Positions 28,974 through 38,654 of a DNA stretch of 50,567 nucleotides are shown in pieces. The stretch lies in NCBI GenBank assembly GCA_947629695.1, contig CANREQ010000002.1, positions 1 to 50,567 on the forward strand, given 5' to 3'. The number at the start of each line of letters is the position of its first letter. Positions within the stretch are counted from its first letter, which is position 1. Made by a program: the position numbers and the translations under genes. The notes under the pieces are model-generated. The model was not told the DNA's origin. It saw only the letters and a program-made list of their open reading frames with translations, and made no database searches. Source of the stretch: an uncultured Clostridia bacterium. Lineage in GTDB: Bacteria > Bacillota > Clostridia > Christensenellales > Borkfalkiaceae.

Positions 28974-29425
28974 TGCACAGAAACTCAAGACAAGCCGCGA
29001 TTTTGGAAATTATTGCGGAAAAGGACATCGAAACTCAGGAAGAGCTCTGTGAAGAGCTTGTAAAGAGAAATTACAACGTCACGCAGGCTACGATTTCGCG
29101 CGATATTAAAGATTTGAAGCTTTACAAGGTCACGGGCACGACCAAAAAGTACAAATACGCGTTTATTGAAAGCGAAGGAGACGCCGTAAGCACCAAAATG
29201 CGCAATCTCTTCCGCGAATGCGTACAATCGGTAAATTGCGCAAACAATTTGATTTTGATAAAGACTTTGCGCGGAAACGGCTCTACGGCGGGCACATTTA
29301 TAGATTCGCTCGCATTAAAAGAGGTAATCGGCACGGTTGCGGGCGACGATACGGTTCTTGTAGTCATCGATAATAATGAGAACGCGGCCAACCTTGTCAA
29401 TAAATTCAGAGAATACATAAAATAA
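28970..29425 (+). CDS. argR: Arginine repressor
   Basis: RQAAILEIIAEKDIETQEELCEELVKRNYNVTQATISRDIKDLKL ... GNGSTAGTFIDSLALKEVIGTVAGDDTVLVV. Confidence 0.95.
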   Translation: MMHRNSRQAAILEIIAEKDIETQEELCEELVKRNYNVTQATISRDIKDLKLYKVTGTTKKYKYAFIESEGDAVSTKMRNLFRECVQSVNCANNLILIKTLRGNGSTAGTFIDSLALKEVIGTVAGDDTVLVVIDNNENAANLVNKFREYIK

Positions 29426-29426
29426 A

Positions 29427-31106
29427 ATGCTTTCGAGATTGTACGTTAAAAATATCGCGCTCATCGAAGAAGCCGATATAACTTTTAACGAAAAATTCAA
29501 TGTGCTGTCAGGCGAAACGGGATCCGGTAAATCTATAATATTGGATTCCGTTAACTTCGTATTGGGTTCAAAGGCCGATAAAAATCTCATACGCTACGGC
29601 GAGGCCGAGGCGTTTGTCAAGGCAGAGTTCTCTGTAGGAGAGGACAGCGACGCGGTGCGCACCCTCCGCGAAATGGATATAGAATGTGACGGAAATATAA
29701 TAATTTCCCGCAAGTTATCAATTGACGGCAAAGGCGGAATCAAAATAAACGGCTGTGCTGTCACGCTGACGATGCTCAAAAAGCTGACATGTTGCCTTGT
29801 TGACGTGTACGGGCAAAGCGAGCATTTCTTTTTGCTGGATGAAGATAACCAGCTTAAAACAGTTGACGGGCTTTGCGGCGACGAGGCAAAGAGCATAAAG
29901 GATAAGCTTTCATTAAAAATAGGCGAAAAACGCGATTGCAAGAGGATGATAGCCGAACTCGGCGGCAACGAGCAAGAGCGTGCGCGCGCCCTCGATCTTC
30001 TTTCTTATCAAATAAATGAAATTGAAAGGGCCGATTTAAGAGAGGGCGAGCTTGAGGAACTAAACGCAAAGCGCAAAATCATAGAAAATTCGGAAAAGAT
30101 TTTATCCGCGCTCTCCGCAATAAAAGGCGCGTTTTCTGACGACAACGGGTGCGTCGATATGCTTTCCTATGCAATGCGGCAAGCCGGAAGTATTTCCGAT
30201 ATAGACGAAAAATACTCCGATCTTTACGGCAGAATCGATAATCTGTGCGTAGAAGCGGGCGATTTAAGCGATGAAATTGGCGACCTTTCCGAGGAAATTT
30301 CCTTTGACGGCGAGGAAGCGCAGTGGGTAGAGGACAGGATAATTTTAATCAAGGGGCTAATCAAAAAATACGGGTATGACGAGCCTTCGGTCCTCGCATA
30401 TTTGCAGGACGCGAAAGACAAATACGATAACCTTGTAAACGCCACCGAAAGGGTTGAAAAGCTCAATAAGAAAATCGATGAGCTGGACGAAGACATTTAT
30501 AAGCTTTGCCTTAAATTAACCGAACTGCGCAAAAAAACTTGCGATAAGTTGAGCGCGGATATTGTGGGTGAGCTTAAATCTTTAAATATTCCCAACGCCG
30601 CATTCTATGTTCAATTCAACGATTACGACAGGCAAAGCGCATCACTTGACAGTTCAAACGGGTCGGACAAGCTGTGTTTTATGTTTTCCGCGAACAAGGG
30701 CGAGCCTTTAAAACCGCTCGGTAAAGTCATAAGCGGAGGTGAAATGAGCCGTTTCATGCTCGCAATAAAATCGAGATTAAAGAGTTTGAACGGCATTTCC
30801 ACGTATATTTTCGACGAAATCGACGCGGGCATAAGCGGAGAGACGGCAAGCACGGTAGCGGCAAAATTTGTATCGATCGGCAAAAGCACGCAAATTATCG
30901 CGGTTTCGCACCTGCCGCAGGTCTGTGCGGCGGCGAATGCGCAATATCTCATATATAAGACGGACGACGGCAAAAAGACCGTGACAAACGTCAAGCCGCT
31001 CGACAGGGCCATGCGCATCAAAGAGATAATGCGGCTTACGGGCAATACAAATTCCGACGCGGCGAAAACTCACGCGGAGGAACTGCTTTCAAGCTTCGGT
31101 AATTGA
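29427..31106 (+). CDS. recN: DNA repair protein RecN
   Basis: FNVLSGETGSGKSIILDSVNFVLG; ISGGEMSRFMLAIKS; YIFDEIDAGISGETASTVA; VSHLPQVCA. Confidence 0.96.
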   Translation: MLSRLYVKNIALIEEADITFNEKFNVLSGETGSGKSIILDSVNFVLGSKADKNLIRYGEAEAFVKAEFSVGEDSDAVRTLREMDIECDGNIIISRKLSIDGKGGIKINGCAVTLTMLKKLTCCLVDVYGQSEHFFLLDEDNQLKTVDGLCGDEAKSIKDKLSLKIGEKRDCKRMIAELGGNEQERARALDLLSYQINEIERADLREGELEELNAKRKIIENSEKILSALSAIKGAFSDDNGCVDMLSYAMRQAGSISDIDEKYSDLYGRIDNLCVEAGDLSDEIGDLSEEISFDGEEAQWVEDRIILIKGLIKKYGYDEPSVLAYLQDAKDKYDNLVNATERVEKLNKKIDELDEDIYKLCLKLTELRKKTCDKLSADIVGELKSLNIPNAAFYVQFNDYDRQSASLDSSNGSDKLCFMFSANKGEPLKPLGKVISGGEMSRFMLAIKSRLKSLNGISTYIFDEIDAGISGETASTVAAKFVSIGKSTQIIAVSHLPQVCAAANAQYLIYKTDDGKKTVTNVKPLDRAMRIKEIMRLTGNTNSDAAKTHAEELLSSFGN

Positions 31107-31122
31107 GCAAAATGACAATCCG

Positions 31123-31161
31123 TTATACGGCATGTAAAATTTTTACTGCCGTATATTTTAT
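31123..31161 (+). terminator. Terminator hairpin between recN and spoIVB
   Basis: TATACGGCA ... TGCCGTATA long stem with inner GTAAA/TTTAC pairing, then TTTTA. Confidence 0.65.
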
Positions 31162-31184
31162 ATGTTAAAGGCCAAAATATTTGT

Positions 31185-32201
31185 ATGCTTTCTGTTAAAA
31201 AGTTTACGAAAAGAATACTGATTTCGGCCTTTTTTCTCGTTTTTGCATTAGTTTTATCCATTTCGACGGTATTAGCGGCTCCTTGCGGCGAGGTATATCT
31301 CGGAGGATTTGCGGCCGGGTTTATGTTAAATACACAAACCGTGGAAGTTATAGGCGTGTGCGATGTCTTAAGCGACAACGGCTTGGTCTGTCCCGCCAGG
31401 GATAGCGGCATAAAAAGCGGAGATATAATCAGTAAGGTAAACGATTATGACGTAACTTCAGCGGAAGAGCTGACTAACCTTCTCAACGAAAGCTTTAAAA
31501 ACTACAAACTTACCGTAGTGCACGGCGGAGAAGAAAGAATTGTTGAAATTACTCCGGCCAAGGACAAATCGACGGGCAAAAACAGGTTTGGATTGCTGGT
31601 AAAAGACAGCGTAAACGGAATAGGAACGATAACTTATATTGACAAAAACAACAATACATTCGCCTCTTTGGGGCATCCAGTGACGGACTTGGAAGGAAAT
31701 TTGGTCAAAATAAACGGCGGAAGCATATACGGATGCCTTATCTACGACGTAAAGAAGGGATGGAGAGGCAACCCCGGGGAGCTTAAAGGCGTTTTCGAAA
31801 ACGACAATATGATAGGAAGCGTCACCCTCAATTGTCCAAGCGGAATATACGGACAGGTTTCTCAAGATTTTTCCACCGAAAATCTAATAAAAATCAAACG
31901 GGGAACGGTGAGCGAGGCGGAAATAGGCAAAGCCAAAATCTATTCATCGCTTGAGGACAACGAGGTATGCGATTACGATATAAGCATAGTAAAGGTAGAC
32001 GCGGGAAATAAAGATAACAGAAATTTCGTAATAAAAATAGACGATAAACGCCTTATAGATAAATCGGGCGGAATAGTACAGGGAATGAGCGGAAGCCCCA
32101 TCGTGCAAAACGGAAAACTTATCGGCGCAGTCACCCACGTATTTGTAAACGACCCGACGCGGGGCTACGGAATAGCGATAGACAATATGACAGGTTCATA
32201 A
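31185..32201 (+). CDS. spoIVB: SpoIVB peptidase (S55 family)
   Basis: PDZ-like RDSGIKSGDIISKVNDYDV; GLLVKDSVNGIGTITYID; ASLGHPVTD; GIVQGMSGSPIVQNGKLIGAVTHVFVNDPTRGYGI catalytic region. Confidence 0.95.
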   Translation: MLSVKKFTKRILISAFFLVFALVLSISTVLAAPCGEVYLGGFAAGFMLNTQTVEVIGVCDVLSDNGLVCPARDSGIKSGDIISKVNDYDVTSAEELTNLLNESFKNYKLTVVHGGEERIVEITPAKDKSTGKNRFGLLVKDSVNGIGTITYIDKNNNTFASLGHPVTDLEGNLVKINGGSIYGCLIYDVKKGWRGNPGELKGVFENDNMIGSVTLNCPSGIYGQVSQDFSTENLIKIKRGTVSEAEIGKAKIYSSLEDNEVCDYDISIVKVDAGNKDNRNFVIKIDDKRLIDKSGGIVQGMSGSPIVQNGKLIGAVTHVFVNDPTRGYGIAIDNMTGS

Positions 32202-32229
32202 TATTTTTCAAATCCTCATATAATTCAAT

Positions 32230-32772
32230 ATGGGGATTTTAAAATTACAAAGCAAAAAACCTGACAAAAAATATTTAATAGTCTGTCTGATCTCTTTAAT
32301 TTTAGCAATTATATGTGGCATAGTACTTCACATTTGCTGTGGTATAAGCGTCTATTCCTATAATTTTGCCGATACTTATATCTATTATGTGTTGAATTTT
32401 GCCAACGCGAGGCTATTCTTTTCCCATCTCGCTGTAGATATTTTTTACTTTTATGTTTTCTTTTTAATAGGATATTTCTGCAAATATAAATATTTTTCCT
32501 GTCCTGTTCTGTTTTTAAAGTGCTTTTTCGCCGTAATCTATTCCATAATTCTGTTCTCTTGCTTTTCTTTTGAAGGAATAATCGTATCATTGGTCGTATT
32601 TTTGCCGAGCTTTTTAATATCCTCGCTATGTTGTATAATAATTTGCGGGGAGTGCAAAGGGCTTAAAAAGAGCATTGTCTTTTTCTGTCCCGCGATTTTG
32701 GCGCTTTTAAGCTCTGTCCTGATGCTCATTTTGGTAAATGTTTTTTTCAGACTGCTGATAATTATAGTATAA
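32230..32772 (+). CDS. Polytopic membrane protein, SpoIIM-like topology (tentative)
   Basis: 180 aa, about five TMs with a central LPSFLISSL segment; located between spoIVB and a DacF-like gene. No diagnostic motif. Confidence 0.4.
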   Translation: MGILKLQSKKPDKKYLIVCLISLILAIICGIVLHICCGISVYSYNFADTYIYYVLNFANARLFFSHLAVDIFYFYVFFLIGYFCKYKYFSCPVLFLKCFFAVIYSIILFSCFSFEGIIVSLVVFLPSFLISSLCCIIICGECKGLKKSIVFFCPAILALLSSVLMLILVNVFFRLLIIIV

Positions 32773-32800
32773 AAATTTCAAGCGGCGGCAAAATAATAGT

Positions 32801-33970
32801 ATGAAAAAATTTACCGCTGCAATTATTTCTTTAAGTTTGGCCGCGTCGTCTCTTTCGGCGCTATCCGCACCGGTTTTTTGTGCCTGTGCTGATTCAAATG
32901 AAGATTTAACCGTCGGATGCAAAAGTGCATATCTGTGCGATTATTACTCCGGCGAGTGCGTTTACAAGCAAAACGAATGCGCGAGAATGCCAATTGCGAG
33001 CGTCTGTAAAGTCATGACTTTGATTTTATGTTTCGACGCGGTGGAAGAGGGCAAATTGGCTTTGACCGACAATATCACGGTAAGCGAAAGGGCGTCGGGA
33101 ATGGGAGGTTCGCAGGTTTTTCTTCAAAAAGGGCTTTCTTATCCTTTAAACGAGTTGATTAAAAGCATCATCGTTTGTTCGGCTAACGACAGTTGCGTAG
33201 CCGTCTCAGAAGCGGTTTGCGGCACTGAAGAGCAGTTTGTGGCTTTGATGAACAAGCGCGCCGAAGAGTTGGGTTGCGCCGATACGCTTTTTGCAAATTG
33301 CACCGGGCTTCCGAAGGATACGCAGTATTCCTGCGCAAAGGATGTTGCTGTAATGTTTTCCAATCTTATCAGCCGTCCAAAGTATTTCGATTACAGCGGA
33401 ATCTGGCTGGAGGATTTTTCTCATCCCGATAACAGAACGACCACGATGACGAACACAAACAAGCTAATCAAAAAATATCCTTCTTGCGACGGCGGAAAGA
33501 CGGGCTTTACAAACGAAGCCGGATTTTGTCTCGCATCTACCGCCCAAAAGGGCGATTCCCGCCTAGTTTCTGTAGTTCTCGGCGCCGATTCAAGCGACAA
33601 CAGATTTAAATCGGCCGTAAACCTTTTCAATTACGGTTTTGCCAATTACAACAACAAAATCGTGCTTGATTGCAACGTCAATTTAAATGAGAGAATGTCT
33701 GTGGAATGCGGCAAAAAGGAGAGTATTTCCGTAAAAGCCGTGAGAAATTGCTATGTTTTCTGTAAGAACGGAACAACGCCGGAAATAACCCGTAACGTCG
33801 TCATCAATTCCAAAAAAGCTCCCGTAGCCAAGGGAGAATGCGTGGGTTATGTGGAGATCTACAAAGACGGAATAATTTGCGATACTGTCGATCTGGTCGC
33901 CGCAGAGGACGTTGAAAGGTGCGGTTTTAAAGATAATTTCAAAAAAGTAGCGAATAATTGGGCTATGTAA
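32801..33970 (+). CDS. D-alanyl-D-alanine carboxypeptidase (DacF-like, S11)
   Basis: Signal peptide; SxxK (ASVCKVMT), SxN (SANDS), KTG (GKTGFT) motifs. Confidence 0.92.
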   Translation: MKKFTAAIISLSLAASSLSALSAPVFCACADSNEDLTVGCKSAYLCDYYSGECVYKQNECARMPIASVCKVMTLILCFDAVEEGKLALTDNITVSERASGMGGSQVFLQKGLSYPLNELIKSIIVCSANDSCVAVSEAVCGTEEQFVALMNKRAEELGCADTLFANCTGLPKDTQYSCAKDVAVMFSNLISRPKYFDYSGIWLEDFSHPDNRTTTMTNTNKLIKKYPSCDGGKTGFTNEAGFCLASTAQKGDSRLVSVVLGADSSDNRFKSAVNLFNYGFANYNNKIVLDCNVNLNERMSVECGKKESISVKAVRNCYVFCKNGTTPEITRNVVINSKKAPVAKGECVGYVEIYKDGIICDTVDLVAAEDVERCGFKDNFKKVANNWAM

Positions 33971-34022
33971 AGGCAAATCACACCGCCAATTCATTATAAA
34001 TGAATTGAATTAAAAAATTCAT

Positions 34023-34051
34023 TTGACTATTTTTATGACCTTTGGTAAAAT
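34023..34051 (+). promoter_or_regulatory. Sigma-A type promoter of lysA
   Basis: TTGACT-17 bp-TAAAAT, followed by SD GGAGG. Confidence 0.65.
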
Positions 34052-34082
34052 TATCTTACGTTAATTTACCGGAGGTCTTTTT

Positions 34083-35411
34083 ATGCACCAAAGAGAAACG
34101 CTGAAAGTCAACGGCGCGGGTCACCTCGAAATAGGCGGATGCGATTGCACCCGTCTTGCCGCCGACTACGGCACGCCTTTATATGTTTTCGACGAAAGTT
34201 ACATGCGCAATATGATGCGCGTTTATAAAAATACAATAGATAAAAATTACGGCGGAAACGGCCTCGTTTTGTACGCATCCAAGGCCTTTTCCTGCATGGC
34301 GGTTTACGTCATCGCAAAGCAAGAAGGGATCGGTTGCGACGTGGTTTCAGGCGGTGAATTGTACACGGCGTTAAAAGCCGGGTTCCCGGCCGATAAGATT
34401 TATCTTCACGGCAATAACAAGACGGAAAATGAGCTTGTGGAAGCGGTAGAAGCGGGAGTGGGCGGCATAATAGTCGATTCTTTCCGCGAAGCCGACCTTT
34501 TGGATAAAATTGCGCGCGGTCACAACGTAAAGCAGAACGTTTTGTTGAGGATAAACCCCGGCGTTGAGGCGCATACGCATGCGTTTGTGCAGACGGCGCG
34601 CACCGATTCCAAATTCGGCTTTTCCATATCCGACGGAGCGGCCCAAAGGATAACCGAACACGTGTTATCCCTTAAAAACCTGAATTTACAGGGCTTTCAT
34701 TGCCACATCGGCTCCCAGATTTTCGAAAGCAAGTCATTTGTCCTCGCCGCAGAAAAGGTCATGGATTATATCGCGGAAGTTAAAAAGAGCTTAAACTTTA
34801 CCGCAAGCGTTTTAAATATAGGCGGCGGATTCGGCATACATTATACCGACGAGGACCCCGTGCTCACCGATAAAGATTACGCCGGATATCTCGACGCGCT
34901 GATAGAAGCCGTAAAATCCAAGGCGAGCCAATACGGCCTCGATTTGCCCTATCTTTTGATAGAGCCCGGCAGATCCATCGTCGGAGAAGCGGGCATTACG
35001 CTTTACACGGTCGGGTCGGTTAAGGATATTCCCGGCATAAAAAAATATGTCGCGATAGACGGAGGCATGTTTGAAAATCCCCGCTATGCACTATATCAAT
35101 CAAAATACACCGTCGTAAAAGCTTCCGACATGAACGCGGTATGTACTCAAAAGGTAACTATTGCGGGTAAGTGTTGCGAAAGCGGCGATTTGATAGCCGT
35201 TGACGTGCCCTTGCCCGAAGTTGAGGCGGGCGATATTTTGGCCGTGCTCTCGACGGGGGCATACAATTATTCGATGGCAAGCAATTATAACAGGAATTTT
35301 ATCCCGCAATGCGTTCTCGTCAAAGACGGCAAAGCGGATACGATAATAAAAAAGCAGACGTACGAGGATCTGGTCAGAAACGATCTTATTCCCTCGCGAT
35401 TGGGTAAATAA
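34083..35411 (+). CDS. lysA: Diaminopimelate decarboxylase
   Basis: LYASKAFSCMAVYVIA, GFHCHIGSQIF, LNIGGGFGIHYT, IEPGRSIVGEAG, KCCESGDLIA. Confidence 0.97.
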   Translation: MHQRETLKVNGAGHLEIGGCDCTRLAADYGTPLYVFDESYMRNMMRVYKNTIDKNYGGNGLVLYASKAFSCMAVYVIAKQEGIGCDVVSGGELYTALKAGFPADKIYLHGNNKTENELVEAVEAGVGGIIVDSFREADLLDKIARGHNVKQNVLLRINPGVEAHTHAFVQTARTDSKFGFSISDGAAQRITEHVLSLKNLNLQGFHCHIGSQIFESKSFVLAAEKVMDYIAEVKKSLNFTASVLNIGGGFGIHYTDEDPVLTDKDYAGYLDALIEAVKSKASQYGLDLPYLLIEPGRSIVGEAGITLYTVGSVKDIPGIKKYVAIDGGMFENPRYALYQSKYTVVKASDMNAVCTQKVTIAGKCCESGDLIAVDVPLPEVEAGDILAVLSTGAYNYSMASNYNRNFIPQCVLVKDGKADTIIKKQTYEDLVRNDLIPSRLGK

Positions 35412-36116
35412 GTGTACGCATTTATTCAGTTACTCGCAAGATTGATAGCATTGGTTTGTGTCTTTTCTCCCCATGAATTCGCCCACGCATACGTCGCATA
35501 CAAAAACGGCGACCCGACGGCGAAGATGAGAGGAAGGATGACGCTCAACCCGCTCAGACACCTCGACCCGATAGGCTATGTAATGGTCGTCGCGGTGGGC
35601 TTTGGTTGGGCAAAACCCGTGCCGATCGATCCGTACAACTTTAAAAAATACAGGCTCGGCATGTTTACGACGGCCGTTGCAGGTGTCGTTGTAAATTATA
35701 TCATAGCGTTTTTCGCTTATCTTTTATATGTGCTCGTCATAAGGTTTTTTATAGTACCGGCGGCGGCTATGCCTATCGTCTATTACATGTACTATTTCCT
35801 CGAAATGACGTTCTTCCTGATTTTTGCCTATAGTTTGTATTCCGTCGTGTTCAATCTTTTACCGCTGTTTCCGCTGGACGGGTTCCGCGTAGTCGAAGCG
35901 TTGACGCGGCAGATAAACCCCGTACAGAAATTTTTACGGAATTACGGGCAGATAATCTTGATAATATTGATAGTTGAAGCGTTTTTGTGCAAAATTGTGG
36001 CTAATTACTTGCCTGTTGCGATAAATTTCAGCGTTTTGCATTACGTATCGTGGTTTGCGGAGAACATAGTCGGCTTCCCCATAACGGCGGCGTGGAGGTG
36101 GATTTTAAGCGTATGA
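35412..36116 (+). CDS. Site-2 protease (M50 family)
   Basis: HEFAHAYVAYKNGDPTAKMRGRMTLNPLRHLDPIG; FPLDGFRVVEAL; GTG start. Confidence 0.93.
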   Translation: MYAFIQLLARLIALVCVFSPHEFAHAYVAYKNGDPTAKMRGRMTLNPLRHLDPIGYVMVVAVGFGWAKPVPIDPYNFKKYRLGMFTTAVAGVVVNYIIAFFAYLLYVLVIRFFIVPAAAMPIVYYMYYFLEMTFFLIFAYSLYSVVFNLLPLFPLDGFRVVEALTRQINPVQKFLRNYGQIILIILIVEAFLCKIVANYLPVAINFSVLHYVSWFAENIVGFPITAAWRWILSV

Positions 36117-36928
36117 ATGATGAAAATTATTCCGATTTCGAATCTATCGTAGATTACAACACCGTCCTCGACGACTTCGAGGGCCCGTTGGATCTTCTTC
36201 TGCACCTCATAAATATAAACAAGATACAGATCGAGGACATATTTGTATCCAAAGTTACCGAGCAGTTTTTGCAGTACATAGATTATATGAAGACGCAACC
36301 CAGCCGCGACGTCGATAAAGAGAGCGAGTATCTCGCGATGGCCGCCCAGATAATCTATATCAAGTCAAAGGCCATGGTGCCCGTAGTCGAAGTAAACGGC
36401 GAAGAAATGGGCGGCGCGGACGAGGAACAGCAGGAGCTCATCGAACAGCTCCGGCAGAGAGAATTTGAGCTTATCAAAGAGCAAACGCCCAAACTCAAAT
36501 CTCTTGAAACCATAGGCTATTACTACAAGGAGCCGGAGCCTTCCATAACCAAACCGAAAATAGTTTATAAGGACTTCACCCTCGACGCGCTGTTGCAGGC
36601 CTTTGCAAATATGCTGATAAGGAACGAAAGCCTCCAGCGCGAGAAGGACAGCTTTAAAGAGATCCCAAAGGACAGATACACAGTACAAGACAGGGTGAGC
36701 CACATAAAGAGCAAACTATCCGAAAGCGGGGAGATAAATTTCGAAGATCTTTTTACGCGCTTTTCGAGAAACGAGATTATAACGACCTTCCAGGCGCTCC
36801 TTGAAATGCTTAAATTCCAATTTATTTTCGTCGAACAGCAGGACGTTTTCGGCAACATAAGAATAAAATTAAATCCCGACGCGGATATGAAGGATATTAA
36901 CAGTGAACAATTTGACGAATATAATTGA
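36113..36928 (+). CDS. scpA: Segregation and condensation protein A
   Basis: FEGPLDLLLHLININKIQIEDI; EYLAMAAQIIYIKSKAMVP. Confidence 0.95.
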   Translation: MNDENYSDFESIVDYNTVLDDFEGPLDLLLHLININKIQIEDIFVSKVTEQFLQYIDYMKTQPSRDVDKESEYLAMAAQIIYIKSKAMVPVVEVNGEEMGGADEEQQELIEQLRQREFELIKEQTPKLKSLETIGYYYKEPEPSITKPKIVYKDFTLDALLQAFANMLIRNESLQREKDSFKEIPKDRYTVQDRVSHIKSKLSESGEINFEDLFTRFSRNEIITTFQALLEMLKFQFIFVEQQDVFGNIRIKLNPDADMKDINSEQFDEYN

Positions 36929-37655
36929 GGGCATGGTTTTTGCCTCGGGCGTTTCGTTGCCCGTTAAATACATAGTTGAAAAATTGGGTTGCAGTGTAAA
37001 AGAGGTAAACGCGTCCATAGCCGAGCTGTTGAAAAAATACGGCCCGGACGACGGCGTTGTGCTTCTGACATTTAACGGAAAGTTGCAGTTTGCCTCCAAC
37101 CCGAAGTACCACGAGCAGATTTCAAGGGTTTTGACGCCGATTAAGGAAAAGGAGTTTACCAAAACCATTTTGGAATGCGCCGCGCTGATTGCGTATAAAC
37201 AGCCCGTGACCAAGGGCGAGCTTGAGGACATCAGGCAGGTCAATTGCGATTACGCTATCCATACGCTATTGGAGATCGGAATGATAGAGCCCTGCGGAAG
37301 GAAAGACGCGATAGGCAAGCCTATTTTGTACTGCACGACGGATAATTTTTTGAAGAGATTCAAGCTAAATTCCATAGACGAGCTTCCCGATTACGACGAA
37401 CTCATGGAGCAGATCGCCGAGCTCAAGGATACGATTTTGCGCGAAGAAGAGGACGCAAGCTATCTGTATAAGAAAGAAGAGTATAATCCCGACGAGGATC
37501 CGCAATATGCCGAAAGTCCGGCAAAACCCGATAAAGCGGAAGATGGCGTAAAAGCCGCTGACGAGCCCGTCACAACCAAGGAAAACGCCACAGCCGACGA
37601 TTACGACGTGCCCGAATTTTTAAACGGAGAAGAAGACGTAATCAAAATAGAGTAA
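36903..37655 (+). CDS. scpB: Segregation and condensation protein B
   Basis: LTNIIEGMVFASG ... LECAALIAYKQPVTKGELEDIRQVNCDYAIHTLLEIGMIEPCGRKDAIGKPILYCTTDNFLKRFKL. Confidence 0.94.
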   Translation: MNNLTNIIEGMVFASGVSLPVKYIVEKLGCSVKEVNASIAELLKKYGPDDGVVLLTFNGKLQFASNPKYHEQISRVLTPIKEKEFTKTILECAALIAYKQPVTKGELEDIRQVNCDYAIHTLLEIGMIEPCGRKDAIGKPILYCTTDNFLKRFKLNSIDELPDYDELMEQIAELKDTILREEEDASYLYKKEEYNPDEDPQYAESPAKPDKAEDGVKAADEPVTTKENATADDYDVPEFLNGEEDVIKIE

Positions 37656-37693
37656 ATTATAAAAAAATTCAAAAGCGTCTGCGCATAAAGCAA

Positions 37694-38305
37694 TTGCCTA
37701 AGCGCGGGCGCTTTTTTGATTTTCATAATGAGTATAATAAGTTAAATAATACAGATAATATTAACGTGAGCGACGCTTTGGTATATTTATCCGCAATAGG
37801 CTTTTTTATATCGGTTTTTCCCATTCACGTTGTAAATTACGTCTATGTGACTACCCTGCAGCCTTACGCATCGGTGAATGTGTGCCTGTACAGATTTATC
37901 CGCATTTTAAATATTAACACCGTCAAAAACAGCTTAACTAAAATGAGCGTTAACGGCAAAGAGAAGAAGATGGATAAATCCTTTATAAATAAAAACGCTC
38001 TTAAGATATTCAACAATCTCTGCATAACCAAAATCGTGCAGGTGGGAGACTTCGGAATACAAAGCGAGTTCAACATTTACGCGGCATTTTGTCAAAAATG
38101 CCTGACGGAGGCGGTATACGCATTTGTCAGGATAAACGGCGGAAGAACCAAATTGAGAAATTACACATTGCTCAACTACGAACATGATTATATAAATTAC
38201 TACATGAAAGTAGCGGGCATTATAAACTTAATGACGATAGGCAAAATATTTTCTATACTTATTTGGGAGAAATTAAATGAACACAAAACTGAAAAAAGCT
38301 CATAA
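37694..38305 (+). CDS. DUF2953-like membrane-associated protein (start uncertain)
   Basis: Located scpB-X-ytfJ as in many Clostridia; C-terminal IRTKLRNYTLLNYEHDY region; weak family evidence. Confidence 0.45.
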   Translation: MPKRGRFFDFHNEYNKLNNTDNINVSDALVYLSAIGFFISVFPIHVVNYVYVTTLQPYASVNVCLYRFIRILNINTVKNSLTKMSVNGKEKKMDKSFINKNALKIFNNLCITKIVQVGDFGIQSEFNIYAAFCQKCLTEAVYAFVRINGGRTKLRNYTLLNYEHDYINYYMKVAGIINLMTIGKIFSILIWEKLNEHKTEKSS

Positions 38306-38654
38306 AGACAACAAATACAGGGAGGATAGGTTTTCAATAGATAAAATTGCCGACGCCGACACGGTAATAGGCGAATCAATTGTAACCGTGAGCGGCGCGC
38401 AGGTCATTCCGCTTTCTTCCGTCACAATAGTAAACTTGGGGGGAAGCGGTGAGTACGGAGACGTCAAGACCTACCGCGAAGCCGAAGGCTTTAAATTGGC
38501 AGGCGGAAACGGCGCGGTAATTACAGTTAAACCCAAGGGATTTTTGGTTGACGACGGCAAAAATTGCAAGCTTTTGAAAATGGACGACGGCGCGATAGAT
38601 ACGCTCATACAAAAGACGGGAGAGCTGGTTAAAGCTATATCTGATAATGTGTAA
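38277..38654 (+). CDS. ytfJ: GerW/YtfJ family sporulation protein
   Basis: DADTVIGESIVTVSGAQVIPLSSVTI ... FKLAGGNGAVITVKPKGFLVDDGKNCKLLKMD. Confidence 0.9.
   Translation: MNTKLKKAHKDNKYREDRFSIDKIADADTVIGESIVTVSGAQVIPLSSVTIVNLGGSGEYGDVKTYREAEGFKLAGGNGAVITVKPKGFLVDDGKNCKLLKMDDGAIDTLIQKTGELVKAISDNV

Noticed and set aside
33988-34010. AATTCAT-TATAA-ATGAATT palindrome upstream of lysA
   Set aside because: Short AT-only repeat in an AT-rich spacer; likely a weak terminator or chance.
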